NCBI GenBank assembly: GCA_040007095.1
Contig: JBDTVS010000162.1
Span: 51,525 to 115,524, forward strand
Length of the DNA: 64,000 nt
Direction: 5' to 3'
DNA from: JBDTVS01 sp040007095
GTDB lineage: Bacteria > Acidobacteriota > Vicinamibacteria > Vicinamibacterales > CAVVIG01
Positions 37,353-46,339 of this stretch are shown piece by piece (position 1 is the stretch's first letter; each line of letters starts with the position of its first letter). Position numbers and translations under genes: made by a program. Below the pieces are notes generated by a model. The model was not told the DNA's origin. It saw only the letters and a program-made list of their open reading frames with translations, and ran no database searches.

Positions 37353-38684
37353 ATGTTCCGCCGCCCCTTGTTCTGGTGCCTGTTAGTGGCGCTCGTCGCG
37401 ACCAGCGTGGCCATGTGGCTGTCTGTCGGGCGCCAGGCGTTCGATCCACCCGTCGTGGACAGTAATCCGTTCGAGGGAATCGTCCCGGTCCCGCGCATCG
37501 CCCCAACCCTGCTGGCGCTGCCCCCACTCGGGAATCCGAAAAGTTTCGTCCCGACCGAACGAACTCTCCTCATCGAAATGAGCGAATACGCCGGCTATGC
37601 TGGCCTCGTCGTGGCCAACGGTGGCCTGCGGGCATCGGACCATTCGCTGTTCTTCCGGGACTATGGGTTCAAGGTCGAGCTCTCGAAGAATGAGCAGGAG
37701 GGCTGGGAAGCGCTCAACCAGGGCCGACTCGCGGCGGTGCTGACGACGGCGGATGTCGCGGCGCTGTACGCGCCGAACCGGCCCGCAATCATTCCGGTCC
37801 TGGTGGGGTATTCGCGGGGGGCCGATGCGCTCGTGGTTCGCCAGGGCATCACCCGGTTCGGCGAATTGAAGGGGCGCATCGTGGCCACGGCTCAGTTCTC
37901 CGAAGCCGAGTTCCTGGTGCGCTATATAGCCACCGAGAGCGGGATGCCGGTCAACGTCTTGCCAAACCTGGGGGCCGTCCCCAATCCCAACGCCATCAAT
38001 TTCGTCTTCGCCGTGGATGGATTCGGCGCCTGCGACCTCTTGCTGTACGAGTTGATCATGAACAGGGACTCGATCGCGGGTTGCAGCGCGTGGGAGCCCA
38101 AGACGTCGGAAGTCGTCGAGCGCAGCGGCGGCGCCGCGCATATCCTGACGACGAACCGCAATCTGCTCATCATCGCCGACATCCTGGCCGTGAACGCCGG
38201 CTTCGCCGCCGAGAATCCGGAGACGATCGATGGCCTCGTCGAGGGCATCCTCCGCGGCAACGACCTCGTCCGGAGCCGATCGGAGTCGCAGCTGATCGTC
38301 ATCGCCGATGCCTTTGGCTGGCCTCGCGAGAAGGCGCGCCGTGAATTGCGCAACGTCCACCTGGCGAACCTGCCAGAGAACATCGACTTCTTCGCGGCCG
38401 ACGAGGACCACATCGGCAGTTTTGCGCACATCTACGAAGCGGCGACCACGGCCTATGGTCCCGCGTTGATCAAGGCTCCGTTGGATCGGCGCATGCTGCT
38501 GGACTTGCGGCCGCTGCAGAAAATGGTCGATGGCGGTAAATTCCGCAACCACGTCGCGTCGATCGAGCCGTTGAGATCCCTGAAACGCGAGAGCGAGTCA
38601 TTCGAGGGTATGCCTGCCCCGCGTCCCGTCACCGAGCCGTACAAGCTGCCGGTCCCGACGCGGCCTCTCCCGGCTGCGCGGTGA
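37353..38684 (+). CDS. Membrane-anchored NMT1/TauA-like substrate-binding protein
   Basis: 443 residues from ATG 37353. The longer open frame to 37230 lacks protein-like character. The N-terminus (MFRRPLFWCLLVALVATSVA) is an uncleaved signal anchor. The body reads like a type 2 periplasmic binding protein of the NitT/TauT class: YAGLVVANGGL, NQGRLAAVLTTADVAAL, IPVLVGYSRGADALVVRQ, FGELKGRIVAT and ILAVNAGFAAENPETIDGLV. Such proteins bind small ligands such as nitrate, sulfonates or pyrimidine precursors for ABC importers. No cognate permease or ATPase lies nearby; the next genes encode an RND efflux pump. It could serve a distant importer, or be a sensor. The ligand cannot be predicted. Confidence 0.75.
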   Translation: MFRRPLFWCLLVALVATSVAMWLSVGRQAFDPPVVDSNPFEGIVPVPRIAPTLLALPPLGNPKSFVPTERTLLIEMSEYAGYAGLVVANGGLRASDHSLFFRDYGFKVELSKNEQEGWEALNQGRLAAVLTTADVAALYAPNRPAIIPVLVGYSRGADALVVRQGITRFGELKGRIVATAQFSEAEFLVRYIATESGMPVNVLPNLGAVPNPNAINFVFAVDGFGACDLLLYELIMNRDSIAGCSAWEPKTSEVVERSGGAAHILTTNRNLLIIADILAVNAGFAAENPETIDGLVEGILRGNDLVRSRSESQLIVIADAFGWPREKARRELRNVHLANLPENIDFFAADEDHIGSFAHIYEAATTAYGPALIKAPLDRRMLLDLRPLQKMVDGGKFRNHVASIEPLRSLKRESESFEGMPAPRPVTEPYKLPVPTRPLPAAR

Positions 38685-38845
38685 TGATCCCGTGGCGCAC
38701 GGACGGCACTGATCGCCGGGCGCTGCGACCGGACGCCGCGCTAAGACCGGTCTGGATCGCACGCGGCGCGAAGACAGTTTCTTGCGTGGAGATCACGAAC
38801 CGCATTCTGGTAGCATGTCGGCTCGCGCCACCAAGAGGAGATTCG

Positions 38846-40438
38846 ATGCGACTGCTGAAGACCGTGATCGTGCTGGCGTTCGCCGTGGCCCTGTTCCCCG
38901 GGCTCGCTATCGCGCAGTCAAACCAGCTCCCTGCTCCGGCAGGCGCGCAACCGGCGGACGCCGTCGAAGTGACGCTCGAGGCCGCGATCCTCCGCGGCCT
39001 CAACCAGAGCGAAGAAATGCAATTGGCGAAGAGCGACATCGACGAGGCGGAAACGCGGATCGCTGTGGCAAAATCGCAGGCGCTTCCGCAGGTGAACGGC
39101 TCTTCCTCCTACACGCGCAATTTCTCGTCAAGCCCGCAAGCCGTCGATCTGCGTGTGCCCGCGCCGTTTCGGTTCAATCCCGACCCGACCCTGCCATTGG
39201 AGCAGCGCGTCGCGTACCTCGAGCAGAACGCAGGTACGGCGGTGCTGACCACTCTGGGCGACGTGCTGACGCAATACCTGCAAACCGTCGGCCTTGGAAG
39301 CCCGCACAATTACAACGTAGGCATCAGCGGATCCCAGATGCTCTATTCGGGCGGAAGGGTCAGCGCCGAAATCGGCATCTACAAGAACGTCCGCGATGCG
39401 GCGAAGTTCAACTACCGCGAACAAGCCGCGGACATCGAGCTCAACATCCGCACGTCGTACTATCGCGCGCTGCTCGCCCAGGAGCTCGAGGCCATTTCAC
39501 AGGCGGCGCTGGTGCAGGCTGAAACCTTCCTGAGGCAGGAGCGCACGCGTCTCCAAGCCGGCTTCGCGTCCGAGCTCGACGTCATGCGCGCCGAAGTGTC
39601 GCTCGAGAACTTGCGGCCGCAGGTGGTCGACGCACGCAACGCCCGATCGCTGTCGCAGTTGGATCTCAAGCGGTTCATCGACCTGCCGCTCGAGCAGCCG
39701 ATCCGCCTCACCACCGCGCTCGAGGTGCCGACTGGGGCGGCGTTGGTCGAGACGCGGGTCGCCCCGGAGAAGCTCACTGCGGAGCGGCCTGCGGTGCTGG
39801 CGGCGCAGCGACAGATCGCCGCGCGGGAGCAGCAGGTTCGCGCCGTCCGCGGCGGGTACCTGCCCTCGGTGTCACTCCAGGCCTCCTACGGCGGCCAAGT
39901 GATCCCGACTGGTTTCGTCGATTTCCGCGGTGCGCAGTGGACCCCGCTCGGCACGGTGTCTGTCGGCGTCCAGGTGCCGATCTTTTCCGGGTTCCGGCGG
40001 GGTGCCGAGATCGGGCAGGCGCAGGTGCTACTCCGGCAGACGCAGCTGCACGAAATCCAGCTGAAGGAGTCGGTGCAGCTTCAGTACGAGCAGGCGCTCG
40101 GCGAGCGGGAGAACGCTCGGGCGGCGATCGCCGCCCGGCAGCGCACGGTCGACTCGGCACAGCGCGTCTACGATCTCCTGCTCCTGGGATACGAACAGGG
40201 CGCGTCGACCCAGCTCGATGTCTCCTCCGGTCGCTTGCAGCTGTTCCAGGCGCGCACGAATCTCGCGCAGGCGTTGTCGGACTTCTACACGGCCGACGCC
40301 CGGGTGCTCCGCGCCGTCGGCTCGACCACCGTGCCCGTGCCGGCCGCGCCCGCTCCCGCGCCGTCCGCACCCTCGCTCTCGCCACAGCGGCCGTCCGCAT
40401 CCAACATCGTCAATCAGCCAGGCCGCGGAGGCCTGTGA
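38846..40438 (+). CDS. TolC-family outer membrane efflux protein
   Basis: 530 residues. ATG 38846 has AGAGGAG five bases upstream, and the peptide MRLLKTVIVLAFAVALFPGLAIAQ is a cleavable signal. The mature protein has the long helical repeats of outer membrane efflux proteins (EAAILRGLNQSEEMQLAKSD; LEAISQAALVQAETFLRQE; GASTQLDVSSGRLQLFQART) with periodic Leu and Ala, and a Pro-rich C-terminus. It forms the trimeric outer-membrane channel for the membrane fusion protein and RND pump that follow in the same operon, 29 and 7 bp apart. Confidence 0.93.
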   Translation: MRLLKTVIVLAFAVALFPGLAIAQSNQLPAPAGAQPADAVEVTLEAAILRGLNQSEEMQLAKSDIDEAETRIAVAKSQALPQVNGSSSYTRNFSSSPQAVDLRVPAPFRFNPDPTLPLEQRVAYLEQNAGTAVLTTLGDVLTQYLQTVGLGSPHNYNVGISGSQMLYSGGRVSAEIGIYKNVRDAAKFNYREQAADIELNIRTSYYRALLAQELEAISQAALVQAETFLRQERTRLQAGFASELDVMRAEVSLENLRPQVVDARNARSLSQLDLKRFIDLPLEQPIRLTTALEVPTGAALVETRVAPEKLTAERPAVLAAQRQIAAREQQVRAVRGGYLPSVSLQASYGGQVIPTGFVDFRGAQWTPLGTVSVGVQVPIFSGFRRGAEIGQAQVLLRQTQLHEIQLKESVQLQYEQALGERENARAAIAARQRTVDSAQRVYDLLLLGYEQGASTQLDVSSGRLQLFQARTNLAQALSDFYTADARVLRAVGSTTVPVPAAPAPAPSAPSLSPQRPSASNIVNQPGRGGL

Positions 40439-40467
40439 ACGTCAGCTCCAGAGTGGAAGGACACACG

Positions 40468-41661
40468 ATGCCACGAGTCATGCAGGTTCCCCCGGACGTC
40501 CGCAGGCTCGGTCTGTGTGCGGCCGTGATCCTCTCGATCGCGGGATGCCGATCGGCGCCGCCGCCGGACACGGCGAAGGTGGCCGCCGCGGACCCCTTCG
40601 TGATCATCAGTCCGGATGATGTGGCGACGGTCCACGCCGCCGATCTCGCGTCGGGGGTATTTCTCACGGGTTCGCTCGAGCCCTCCGAGAAAGTGGCGGT
40701 CCGAGCGCAATCGGGGGGCACGATTCAGCAGTTCACCCTGAACGCTGGTGCAAACGTGACGCGAGGCCAGCTTCTAGCGGTCATCCAGGCCGAGGCGCTC
40801 CAGAGCCAGGTGACCAGCGGAGAGGTCGGGGTCGCCTCAGCCCAGTCTGGCATTGCGGCGGCCGAAAGAACGCTCGCCGCCGCGCAGCAACGTGTCGAAG
40901 GCGCGAAGATGCTCAACGCGGCGGGGGCGCTGTCGAGGATGGATCTGCTGTCGGCGCAATCGCAGGTCGACGGGGCCACCGGGCAGGTGGCCGCGGCGAA
41001 GGCGCAGGCCGCGGCAGCGGCGGCACAACTCGCCCAGGCCACTGCAGCATCGCACCGCACCAACGTGGAAGCCCCGATCAGCGGTGTGGTCAGCGAGCGC
41101 AAGGTGAGCGAGGGCGAGGCGGTGGGTGTCGGCCAGGAAGTGCTCACGATCGCCAATCTGGACGTGCTGCAGCTGGCGGGGCAGATTCCGGTGCAGCAGG
41201 CGGCGCTCGTCCGCGCCGGACAAGTCGTGTCGTTCACGCTCGACGCGTACGCCGGCCAGACCTTTACCGCGAAGGTCGGACGGGTGGATCCCGTCGCGGA
41301 TCCCGCCACCCGCCGCGTCGGCGTCTGGCTCGATCTGCCCAATCCGGGCCGGCGCCTCATCAGCGGCCAATTCGTCACCGGCCGGGTCATTACGGCCAAC
41401 GTCATGCAGGGACTGCTGATTCCCAGGACGGCGCTTCGGGGCGAGGAGAAGGCCCGCTACGTCCTCCTGATCGAGGGCGGGAAAGTCATCCGTCGCGATT
41501 TACACGTGGGCTTGTTCGACGATTCCGCCAGCGAAGTCGCGGTGCTGGACGGCCTCAAAGAGGGGGATCGCGTGATCGCCTCGCCGGCGCTCGACATCCA
41601 GGTTGACGCGAAGGTACGCGAAGTCACGCCCGGCGCAGCCGCGCCGAAGAAGTCGACTTAA
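40468..41661 (+). CDS. RND efflux periplasmic adaptor (membrane fusion lipoprotein)
   Basis: 397 residues. GGAAGG lies seven bases before ATG 40468. The N-terminus ends in the lipobox SIAGC, so the protein is likely a lipoprotein anchored in the inner membrane. It has the two lipoyl half-motifs (VRAQSGGTIQQFTLNAGANV and VEAPISGVVSERKVSEGEAV) around an Ala/Gln-rich alpha-hairpin (about 115-190), then the beta-barrel and membrane-proximal domains (SGQFVTGRVI; IPRTALRGEE). It joins the inner-membrane RND pump to the TolC-like channel. The substrate is unknown; export of the neighbouring polyketide is possible but unproven. Confidence 0.93.
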   Translation: MPRVMQVPPDVRRLGLCAAVILSIAGCRSAPPPDTAKVAAADPFVIISPDDVATVHAADLASGVFLTGSLEPSEKVAVRAQSGGTIQQFTLNAGANVTRGQLLAVIQAEALQSQVTSGEVGVASAQSGIAAAERTLAAAQQRVEGAKMLNAAGALSRMDLLSAQSQVDGATGQVAAAKAQAAAAAAQLAQATAASHRTNVEAPISGVVSERKVSEGEAVGVGQEVLTIANLDVLQLAGQIPVQQAALVRAGQVVSFTLDAYAGQTFTAKVGRVDPVADPATRRVGVWLDLPNPGRRLISGQFVTGRVITANVMQGLLIPRTALRGEEKARYVLLIEGGKVIRRDLHVGLFDDSASEVAVLDGLKEGDRVIASPALDIQVDAKVREVTPGAAAPKKST

Positions 41662-41668
41662 TCTCGTC

Positions 41669-44600
41669 ATGTCAAACCAACCAGCGTCGCAGGATTCCGA
41701 GGACGGCCGATCGATGACTTCTCATGCGTCGGGGGACGGCCTGAGCGGTGTGGCCATCCGTCGGCCGACCTTCACCGCCATGATCATGGTCGCGCTGGTC
41801 GTCCTGGGAGGATTCGGGCTGCGGCGTCTCAACATCGACCAGTTTCCGCGCGTCGACATCCCGGTCATTGCCGTGCAGGCCATCTATCCGGGCGCCAGTC
41901 CGGAGACCATGGAGCGCGAGGTCACGAGTCGCCTGGAGGAAGCGTTCAATCCCCTGCAGGGCGTCGAGAAGATCCAGTCCATGTCGCTCGAATCGGTGGC
42001 GCAGGTCGTCGTCCAGTTCGAGCTCGGGCGCAACGTCGATCAGGCGGCCCAGGACGTCCGCGGCAAGGTCGACATTGTCCGCCGCAGTCTCCCGGCCAGC
42101 ATGGACATGCCGATCGTCCAGAAGTTCGACCCCTCCGACACGCCGATCGTGTCGTTGGCGCTCTCGGCGGACCAGATGCCGATCGTGCGGCTGACGCGCC
42201 TGGCCGACGAGGTCGTGAGGAGAAGGCTCGAAGCCGTGCCTGGCGTGGGCAACGTGCAGGTCACGGGCGGCCTTCAGCGCCAGGTGCGCGTGTTCCTGCT
42301 GCCCGACCGGCTCCAGGCCCTCGGGATCAGTGTCAACGAGGTCATCGGGGCGCTCCAGCGTCAGAACCTCGAAGTACCGGCGGGCCGCGTGGAGTCGGGC
42401 ATCACGGAGCGCCTGGTGCGCGTGACCGGACGCATCACCGACATTCAGCAGTTCGGTCGATTGATCATCGCGGCGCGAGGCGGATACCCCGTCCGTCTGG
42501 GGCAGGTCGCGCGAGTCGAGGACGCGACCGAGGAAGAGCGCTCGGTAGCGCTGGTCAACGGGCAGCGGGCCATTTCGCTCGACGCGTTGAAAGCCGGCGG
42601 CGCGAACACGGTCGCCGTGGCCGACGGCATCAATGCCGCCGTGGCCGAACTGCGGTCCTCGCTGCCCGAAGGCGCGTCGCTGCGAGTCATCCGCGACAAC
42701 TCGGTCGCCATCCGCCAGTCGGTCAGGTCGGTGCTCGAGGAGCTGATACTGGGCGCGATCCTCACGATCGTCATCGTGATGCTGTTCCTCAACGACTGGA
42801 AGGCGACCGCCATCACGTCGCTGGCGCTGCCCGTCTCGGTCATCTCTTCTTTCATCCTGATGGATGCGCTCGGCTTTACGTTGAACCTCCTGACGCTGAT
42901 GGGCCTGTCGCTCTCGATCGGCATCCTCATCGACGACGCCATCGTCGTGGCGGAGAACGTGGTGCGGCATCGCGAGATGGGCAAGGACCAGTTCACCGCG
43001 GCCGCGGAAGGGACGCGGGAGATCTTCCTCGCCGTCATGGCCACGACGTTCACGATCGTGGCGGTGTTCGTGCCGGTCGCATTCATGCGCGGCGTCGTTG
43101 GCCGCTTCTTCTTCGAGTTCGGCCTGACCGTCGCGTGGGCGGTGTTGGTCTCGCTGTTCGTGTCGTTCACGTTGACGCCGATGCTGGCCGCACACTGGGG
43201 CGTCAGCCCCCACGACCCCGCGCGGAACACCGGCAACCTTCTGACCAGAGCGATCGGATTGTTCAATCGCGGCTTCAATCGGCTGACGTCCGGATACAGG
43301 AACGTCATCGTCTGGGCGCTGCGCTTTCGCCTGATTACCGTCGGCATTGCGGTCGCAGCCTTCGCCGGTGCGTTCGCGCTGTTCCCGTACATCGGCGGCG
43401 GTTTCCTGCCCGAAACCGACGAAGGCGAATTTTCGGTGCAGTTCCAGACGCCGGAGGGGTCGAGCCTGCGCTATACGCGGGGCAAGACCGACGAGATCGT
43501 CGCCGCGCTCGGCACCCTGCCCGGGCTCAACTTCACCTACACCACCGTCGGCGCCGGGATCACGGGCTCCGTCACATCGGGCAACGTATACGTCAAGCTC
43601 GTGCCGGCGCGTGAGCGGAAGCAATCGCAGAAAGAGCTCACGGTGATGGCCCGCAACCTGGTCGCGCCGATCCTGGGCACGGAGATCACGGTCCTCGGAG
43701 GCAGCAGCGGATCCGCGCCGATTCAGTTGCAGATCTCCGGTCCCGACGTGCTCGAACTCCAGCGGCTGGCCAACGCGGCGGTTGTGGAGGTCCGGAAAAT
43801 CCCCGGCGTCGTGGACGTGAAGTCGTCGATGGGCGCGCCGCGCCCGGAACTGCGCATTGATGTCAACCGCGACGTCGCGGCGACGATGGGCCTCGACGTC
43901 GGGCAGATCGCGTCGACGATCCGGCCGATCCTCGCCGGCCAGACGGCGACCACCTGGGAGGACCCGGAGGGGCAGGTGAGAAACGTCGTGGTCCAGGTCG
44001 CGCCGGAACAGCGGACGTCCGTCGAGGATGTCGAACAGCTGCCGCTCACCACGGCTCTGACGACGAGACAGGGGACACCCGTCACCGTTCCGCTCGGCGC
44101 AGTCGCCCGCATCCAGGCTGGAGTCGCGCCGGCGCAGATCACACGCGTGTCGCTCAAGCGCGTCGTCAGCATCTCCGCCACGACCCTGCCGTCGACGTCG
44201 GTCGCCGAAGCGTCCACGGCGGTTCGCGCCGCACTCGCCAAGATCACGATGCCGCCGGGATACTCGCCCGACCTCGGCGGCGAGACGGCGCAGCTCGACC
44301 AGACGACCGGCTACGTCATCGAGGCGATCATGATGGCCGTCATCCTGATCTTCCTGATCCTCGCGTCGCAATTCGAATCGGTGCTTCAGCCGATCGCGAT
44401 CATGTTGTCGCTGCCGTTGTCGCTGATCGGCGTCTTGCTCGCCCTGCTGATCACCCACGACACGCTGAACATGATGTCGATGATCGGGGTGATGATGCTG
44501 CTGGGCCTGGTCACCAAGAACGCGATTCTCCTGGTGGACAACGCCAACCATCGCATGGCGCTCGGCGCGCCGCGCCACACGGCGCTGGTTGAGTCCGGCG

Positions 44601-44896
44601 AGGCGCGGCTGCGCCCCATCATGATGACGACCGTGGCGATGATCGTCGGCATGCTGCCGATCGCGACCGCCCTGGGCGAAGGCGGCGCGTTTCGCGCGCC
44701 GATGGCGCGCGCGGTGATCGGCGGGCTCATCACCTCGACGTTGCTGACATTGATCGTCGTCCCGGTGGCATTCACCTACTTCGACGATCTCGGTGGCTGG
44801 CTCACCGGCCGGAACCGCAGACCCGCCGTGCGCGACAGCCGCGAGTCCCTCACGGCGGCCGAGGGTCTCGCCCGGCGCGAATCACAGCACGGATGA
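41669..44896 (+). CDS. RND efflux permease, HAE1 (AcrB-like) family
   Basis: About 1075 residues from ATG 41669. A start at 41714 (MTSHASGDG) has a better Shine-Dalgarno (GAGGA, nine bases upstream). The protein shows the twofold RND layout: GVAIRRPTFTAMIMVALVV as TM1, a large porter loop (PGASPETMEREV; GRNVDQAAQDVRGK), TM2-6 with LSLSIGILIDDAIVVAENVV that holds the two TM4 Asp of the proton relay, then a second loop and TM8-12 (VTKNAILLVDNANH, RPIMMTTVAMIVGMLPIA). It is the proton-driven pump of the tripartite system with the two preceding genes. The drug or metabolite exported cannot be read from sequence. Confidence 0.94.
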   Translation: MSNQPASQDSEDGRSMTSHASGDGLSGVAIRRPTFTAMIMVALVVLGGFGLRRLNIDQFPRVDIPVIAVQAIYPGASPETMEREVTSRLEEAFNPLQGVEKIQSMSLESVAQVVVQFELGRNVDQAAQDVRGKVDIVRRSLPASMDMPIVQKFDPSDTPIVSLALSADQMPIVRLTRLADEVVRRRLEAVPGVGNVQVTGGLQRQVRVFLLPDRLQALGISVNEVIGALQRQNLEVPAGRVESGITERLVRVTGRITDIQQFGRLIIAARGGYPVRLGQVARVEDATEEERSVALVNGQRAISLDALKAGGANTVAVADGINAAVAELRSSLPEGASLRVIRDNSVAIRQSVRSVLEELILGAILTIVIVMLFLNDWKATAITSLALPVSVISSFILMDALGFTLNLLTLMGLSLSIGILIDDAIVVAENVVRHREMGKDQFTAAAEGTREIFLAVMATTFTIVAVFVPVAFMRGVVGRFFFEFGLTVAWAVLVSLFVSFTLTPMLAAHWGVSPHDPARNTGNLLTRAIGLFNRGFNRLTSGYRNVIVWALRFRLITVGIAVAAFAGAFALFPYIGGGFLPETDEGEFSVQFQTPEGSSLRYTRGKTDEIVAALGTLPGLNFTYTTVGAGITGSVTSGNVYVKLVPARERKQSQKELTVMARNLVAPILGTEITVLGGSSGSAPIQLQISGPDVLELQRLANAAVVEVRKIPGVVDVKSSMGAPRPELRIDVNRDVAATMGLDVGQIASTIRPILAGQTATTWEDPEGQVRNVVVQVAPEQRTSVEDVEQLPLTTALTTRQGTPVTVPLGAVARIQAGVAPAQITRVSLKRVVSISATTLPSTSVAEASTAVRAALAKITMPPGYSPDLGGETAQLDQTTGYVIEAIMMAVILIFLILASQFESVLQPIAIMLSLPLSLIGVLLALLITHDTLNMMSMIGVMMLLGLVTKNAILLVDNANHRMALGAPRHTALVESGEARLRPIMMTTVAMIVGMLPIATALGEGGAFRAPMARAVIGGLITSTLLTLIVVPVAFTYFDDLGGWLTGRNRRPAVRDSRESLTAAEGLARRESQHG

Positions 44897-45014
44897 CCGT
44901 GCGGCACGATATGCTCGCGGACGCGGCGCGTCAGGCCGGCCGACGTCAGTCGACGGCCCGCCAACTCTCCGCCGCCCCTGCCGGCCTGAACGTCTCGATG
45001 GGAGCACACGCACG

Positions 45015-45443
45015 ATGCACAGGGCGAAGTGGACCGCGGTCTGGGCCGCAGTGGCGGCCATCGGGCTCATCGGCTGCCGTGGAAAGGCACTGTGGTCCGG
45101 GGTGGAATTCGACGGCGATGGCTTGAGCCTGGTTGCGGAGCAGCCGGTGTGCGGATGCCTGTGGTTGAAAAATAACACCGACCAGGCCCTGTACCTGCGA
45201 TCAGACCTGAACGGCACGGTGCGCGGGGCCGCGGTTCTGAACCCGCACGAGACGCGGCGCTTTCGGTTCGACTGGGCTGGGACGCGACCCGACGACATGT
45301 ATCGCATCCTGGGCTTCGATCCGACCGGCCACACGTTGAACCTTCGGAAGAGGGTCGACATGGAAGCCGGCTCGTCCGCGTGCGACGCGGAAACCTGCCT
45401 CTACGACACCTTGCGCATGAACCGGGCGGGCGAGGAGTTCTGA
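45015..45443 (+). CDS. Small lipoprotein of unknown function
   Basis: 142 residues from ATG 45015, with GGAG ten bases upstream. The signal MHRAKWTAVWAAVAAIGLIGC ends in a good lipobox (LIGC), so the mature protein is lipid-anchored. It has a CGC motif (PVCGCLWLKNN) and a later Cys pair (ACDAETC), which may form disulfides. The middle (LKNNTDQALYLRSDLNG; HETRRFRFDW) suggests a compact beta domain. No family is recognised. It lies 118 bp downstream of the RND gene and could be co-transcribed with it. Confidence 0.65.
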   Translation: MHRAKWTAVWAAVAAIGLIGCRGKALWSGVEFDGDGLSLVAEQPVCGCLWLKNNTDQALYLRSDLNGTVRGAAVLNPHETRRFRFDWAGTRPDDMYRILGFDPTGHTLNLRKRVDMEAGSSACDAETCLYDTLRMNRAGEEF

Positions 45444-45534
45444 TCGGCAGGGACCCGGCAGTACGCGCGCACTCGACGCGGCCGACGGCAGCGAGGGCGC
45501 CCGCCGCGAGGCATCGGTCGACATGCGCTCTTCG

Positions 45535-45981
45535 TCATGCGTGCTTCGGCTCGATTTGGATCGGCCGCGTGTGTTTCGTCATGAGGAGCACGTTGCGTCC
45601 GTCGCGACGTGAATATGTCACTTCGTCCATGAGGGTTTTCACGAGGAGGACGCCGAGCCCGCCGACCGGACGCTGCTCGAGAGGAACGTTCACGTCGGGT
45701 ACAGGGGCCTTCGTGATGTCGAACGGGACGCCGTCGTCCTCGACCTGCGTCGTCAGGTGGTCGCTCGCAACGCGCAGATCGATGTGGATCAAGTGCTCAC
45801 CGGCGTCCGGAAAGCCATACGAGATGATGTTGGTGATCACTTCCTCGAGGACGAGATTGATCTGGTTCACCAGGCGCGGACCGAGCGCATGACGCGCCCC
45901 GAATTTCTCGAGCGCCCCGGCGAGCCGCTCAAGCTCGGACAAATGGTTCCGGAGCGCGATCGATGTGACATCCGCTGCCAT
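45535..45981 (-). CDS. RsbW-like anti-sigma factor kinase / ATP-binding protein (paralog 1)
   Basis: 148 residues from ATG 45981, which has GGAGG four bases upstream; the open frame is longer but its extra N-terminus looks non-coding. It is a single HATPase domain of the GHKL type: N-box LVLEEVITNIISYG, G1 DDGVPFD and G2 GGLGVLLVKTLMDEV. Proteins like this bind or phosphorylate a STAS antagonist and release or capture a sigma factor or another partner. A close paralog lies at 56398-56835, sharing the LEE-ITNIISYGF core. It is convergent with the lipoprotein gene and divergent from the dioxygenase gene. Whether it has a sigma partner is unknown; none is encoded here. Confidence 0.88.
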   Translation of the reverse strand: MAADVTSIALRNHLSELERLAGALEKFGARHALGPRLVNQINLVLEEVITNIISYGFPDAGEHLIHIDLRVASDHLTTQVEDDGVPFDITKAPVPDVNVPLEQRPVGGLGVLLVKTLMDEVTYSRRDGRNVLLMTKHTRPIQIEPKHA

Positions 45982-46339
45982 CTCGCCTCCACCCGAAGGA
46001 GTTCGGCCCGACGAAGTCGCCGTTCCCGAACACTGGTCCCGTGACCCGTGCCCATCGTCGGCAATGGACACCATGGTAGTCGAACCCGCAGCCGCGTGCG
46101 TCGGAACCTCCCTGCCGCCTGCGGCACACCGGGCGGCCTGCCTCCTTATCGGTGTCACACGCCGACCTCTACAGGGACGACGGCCGTTCGGAAGGCCGTG
46201 TTACACTCGGCGTTTCGCGCGAGGGCTGACGCCGTCACGGGCCGCCAGGTTCGGTCTCGAAGATCGGCCATGACGATTCGCGGCCGGAACTCGCTCGCGT
46301 TCTTCCTCATTCTCCTGTCGTTCGGAGCCTTCCAGACCT
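45982..46339. other. Divergent intergenic region, no gene identified
   Basis: These 358 bp separate the RsbW-like gene and the dioxygenase gene. They contain a 6-bp hairpin (ACGGCC/GGCCGT, 46180-46199) and a TACACT at 46202-46207 that might be a -10 element without a good -35. From 46270 an alternative frame reads MTIRGRNSLAFFLILLSFGA, a hydrophobic stretch that then overlaps the dioxygenase gene out of frame; it may be the relic of another gene. Confidence 0.4.

Noticed and set aside
41672..44578. 968-residue open frame antisense to the RND pump gene
   Set aside because: High-GC shadow frame; rich in His, Arg and Asp without domains, while the plus strand encodes an unmistakable RND transporter.
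45015..45443. NHLM precursor peptide
   Set aside because: The product has a lipobox signal and no nitrile-hydratase-like or Nif11-like leader with a double glycine.
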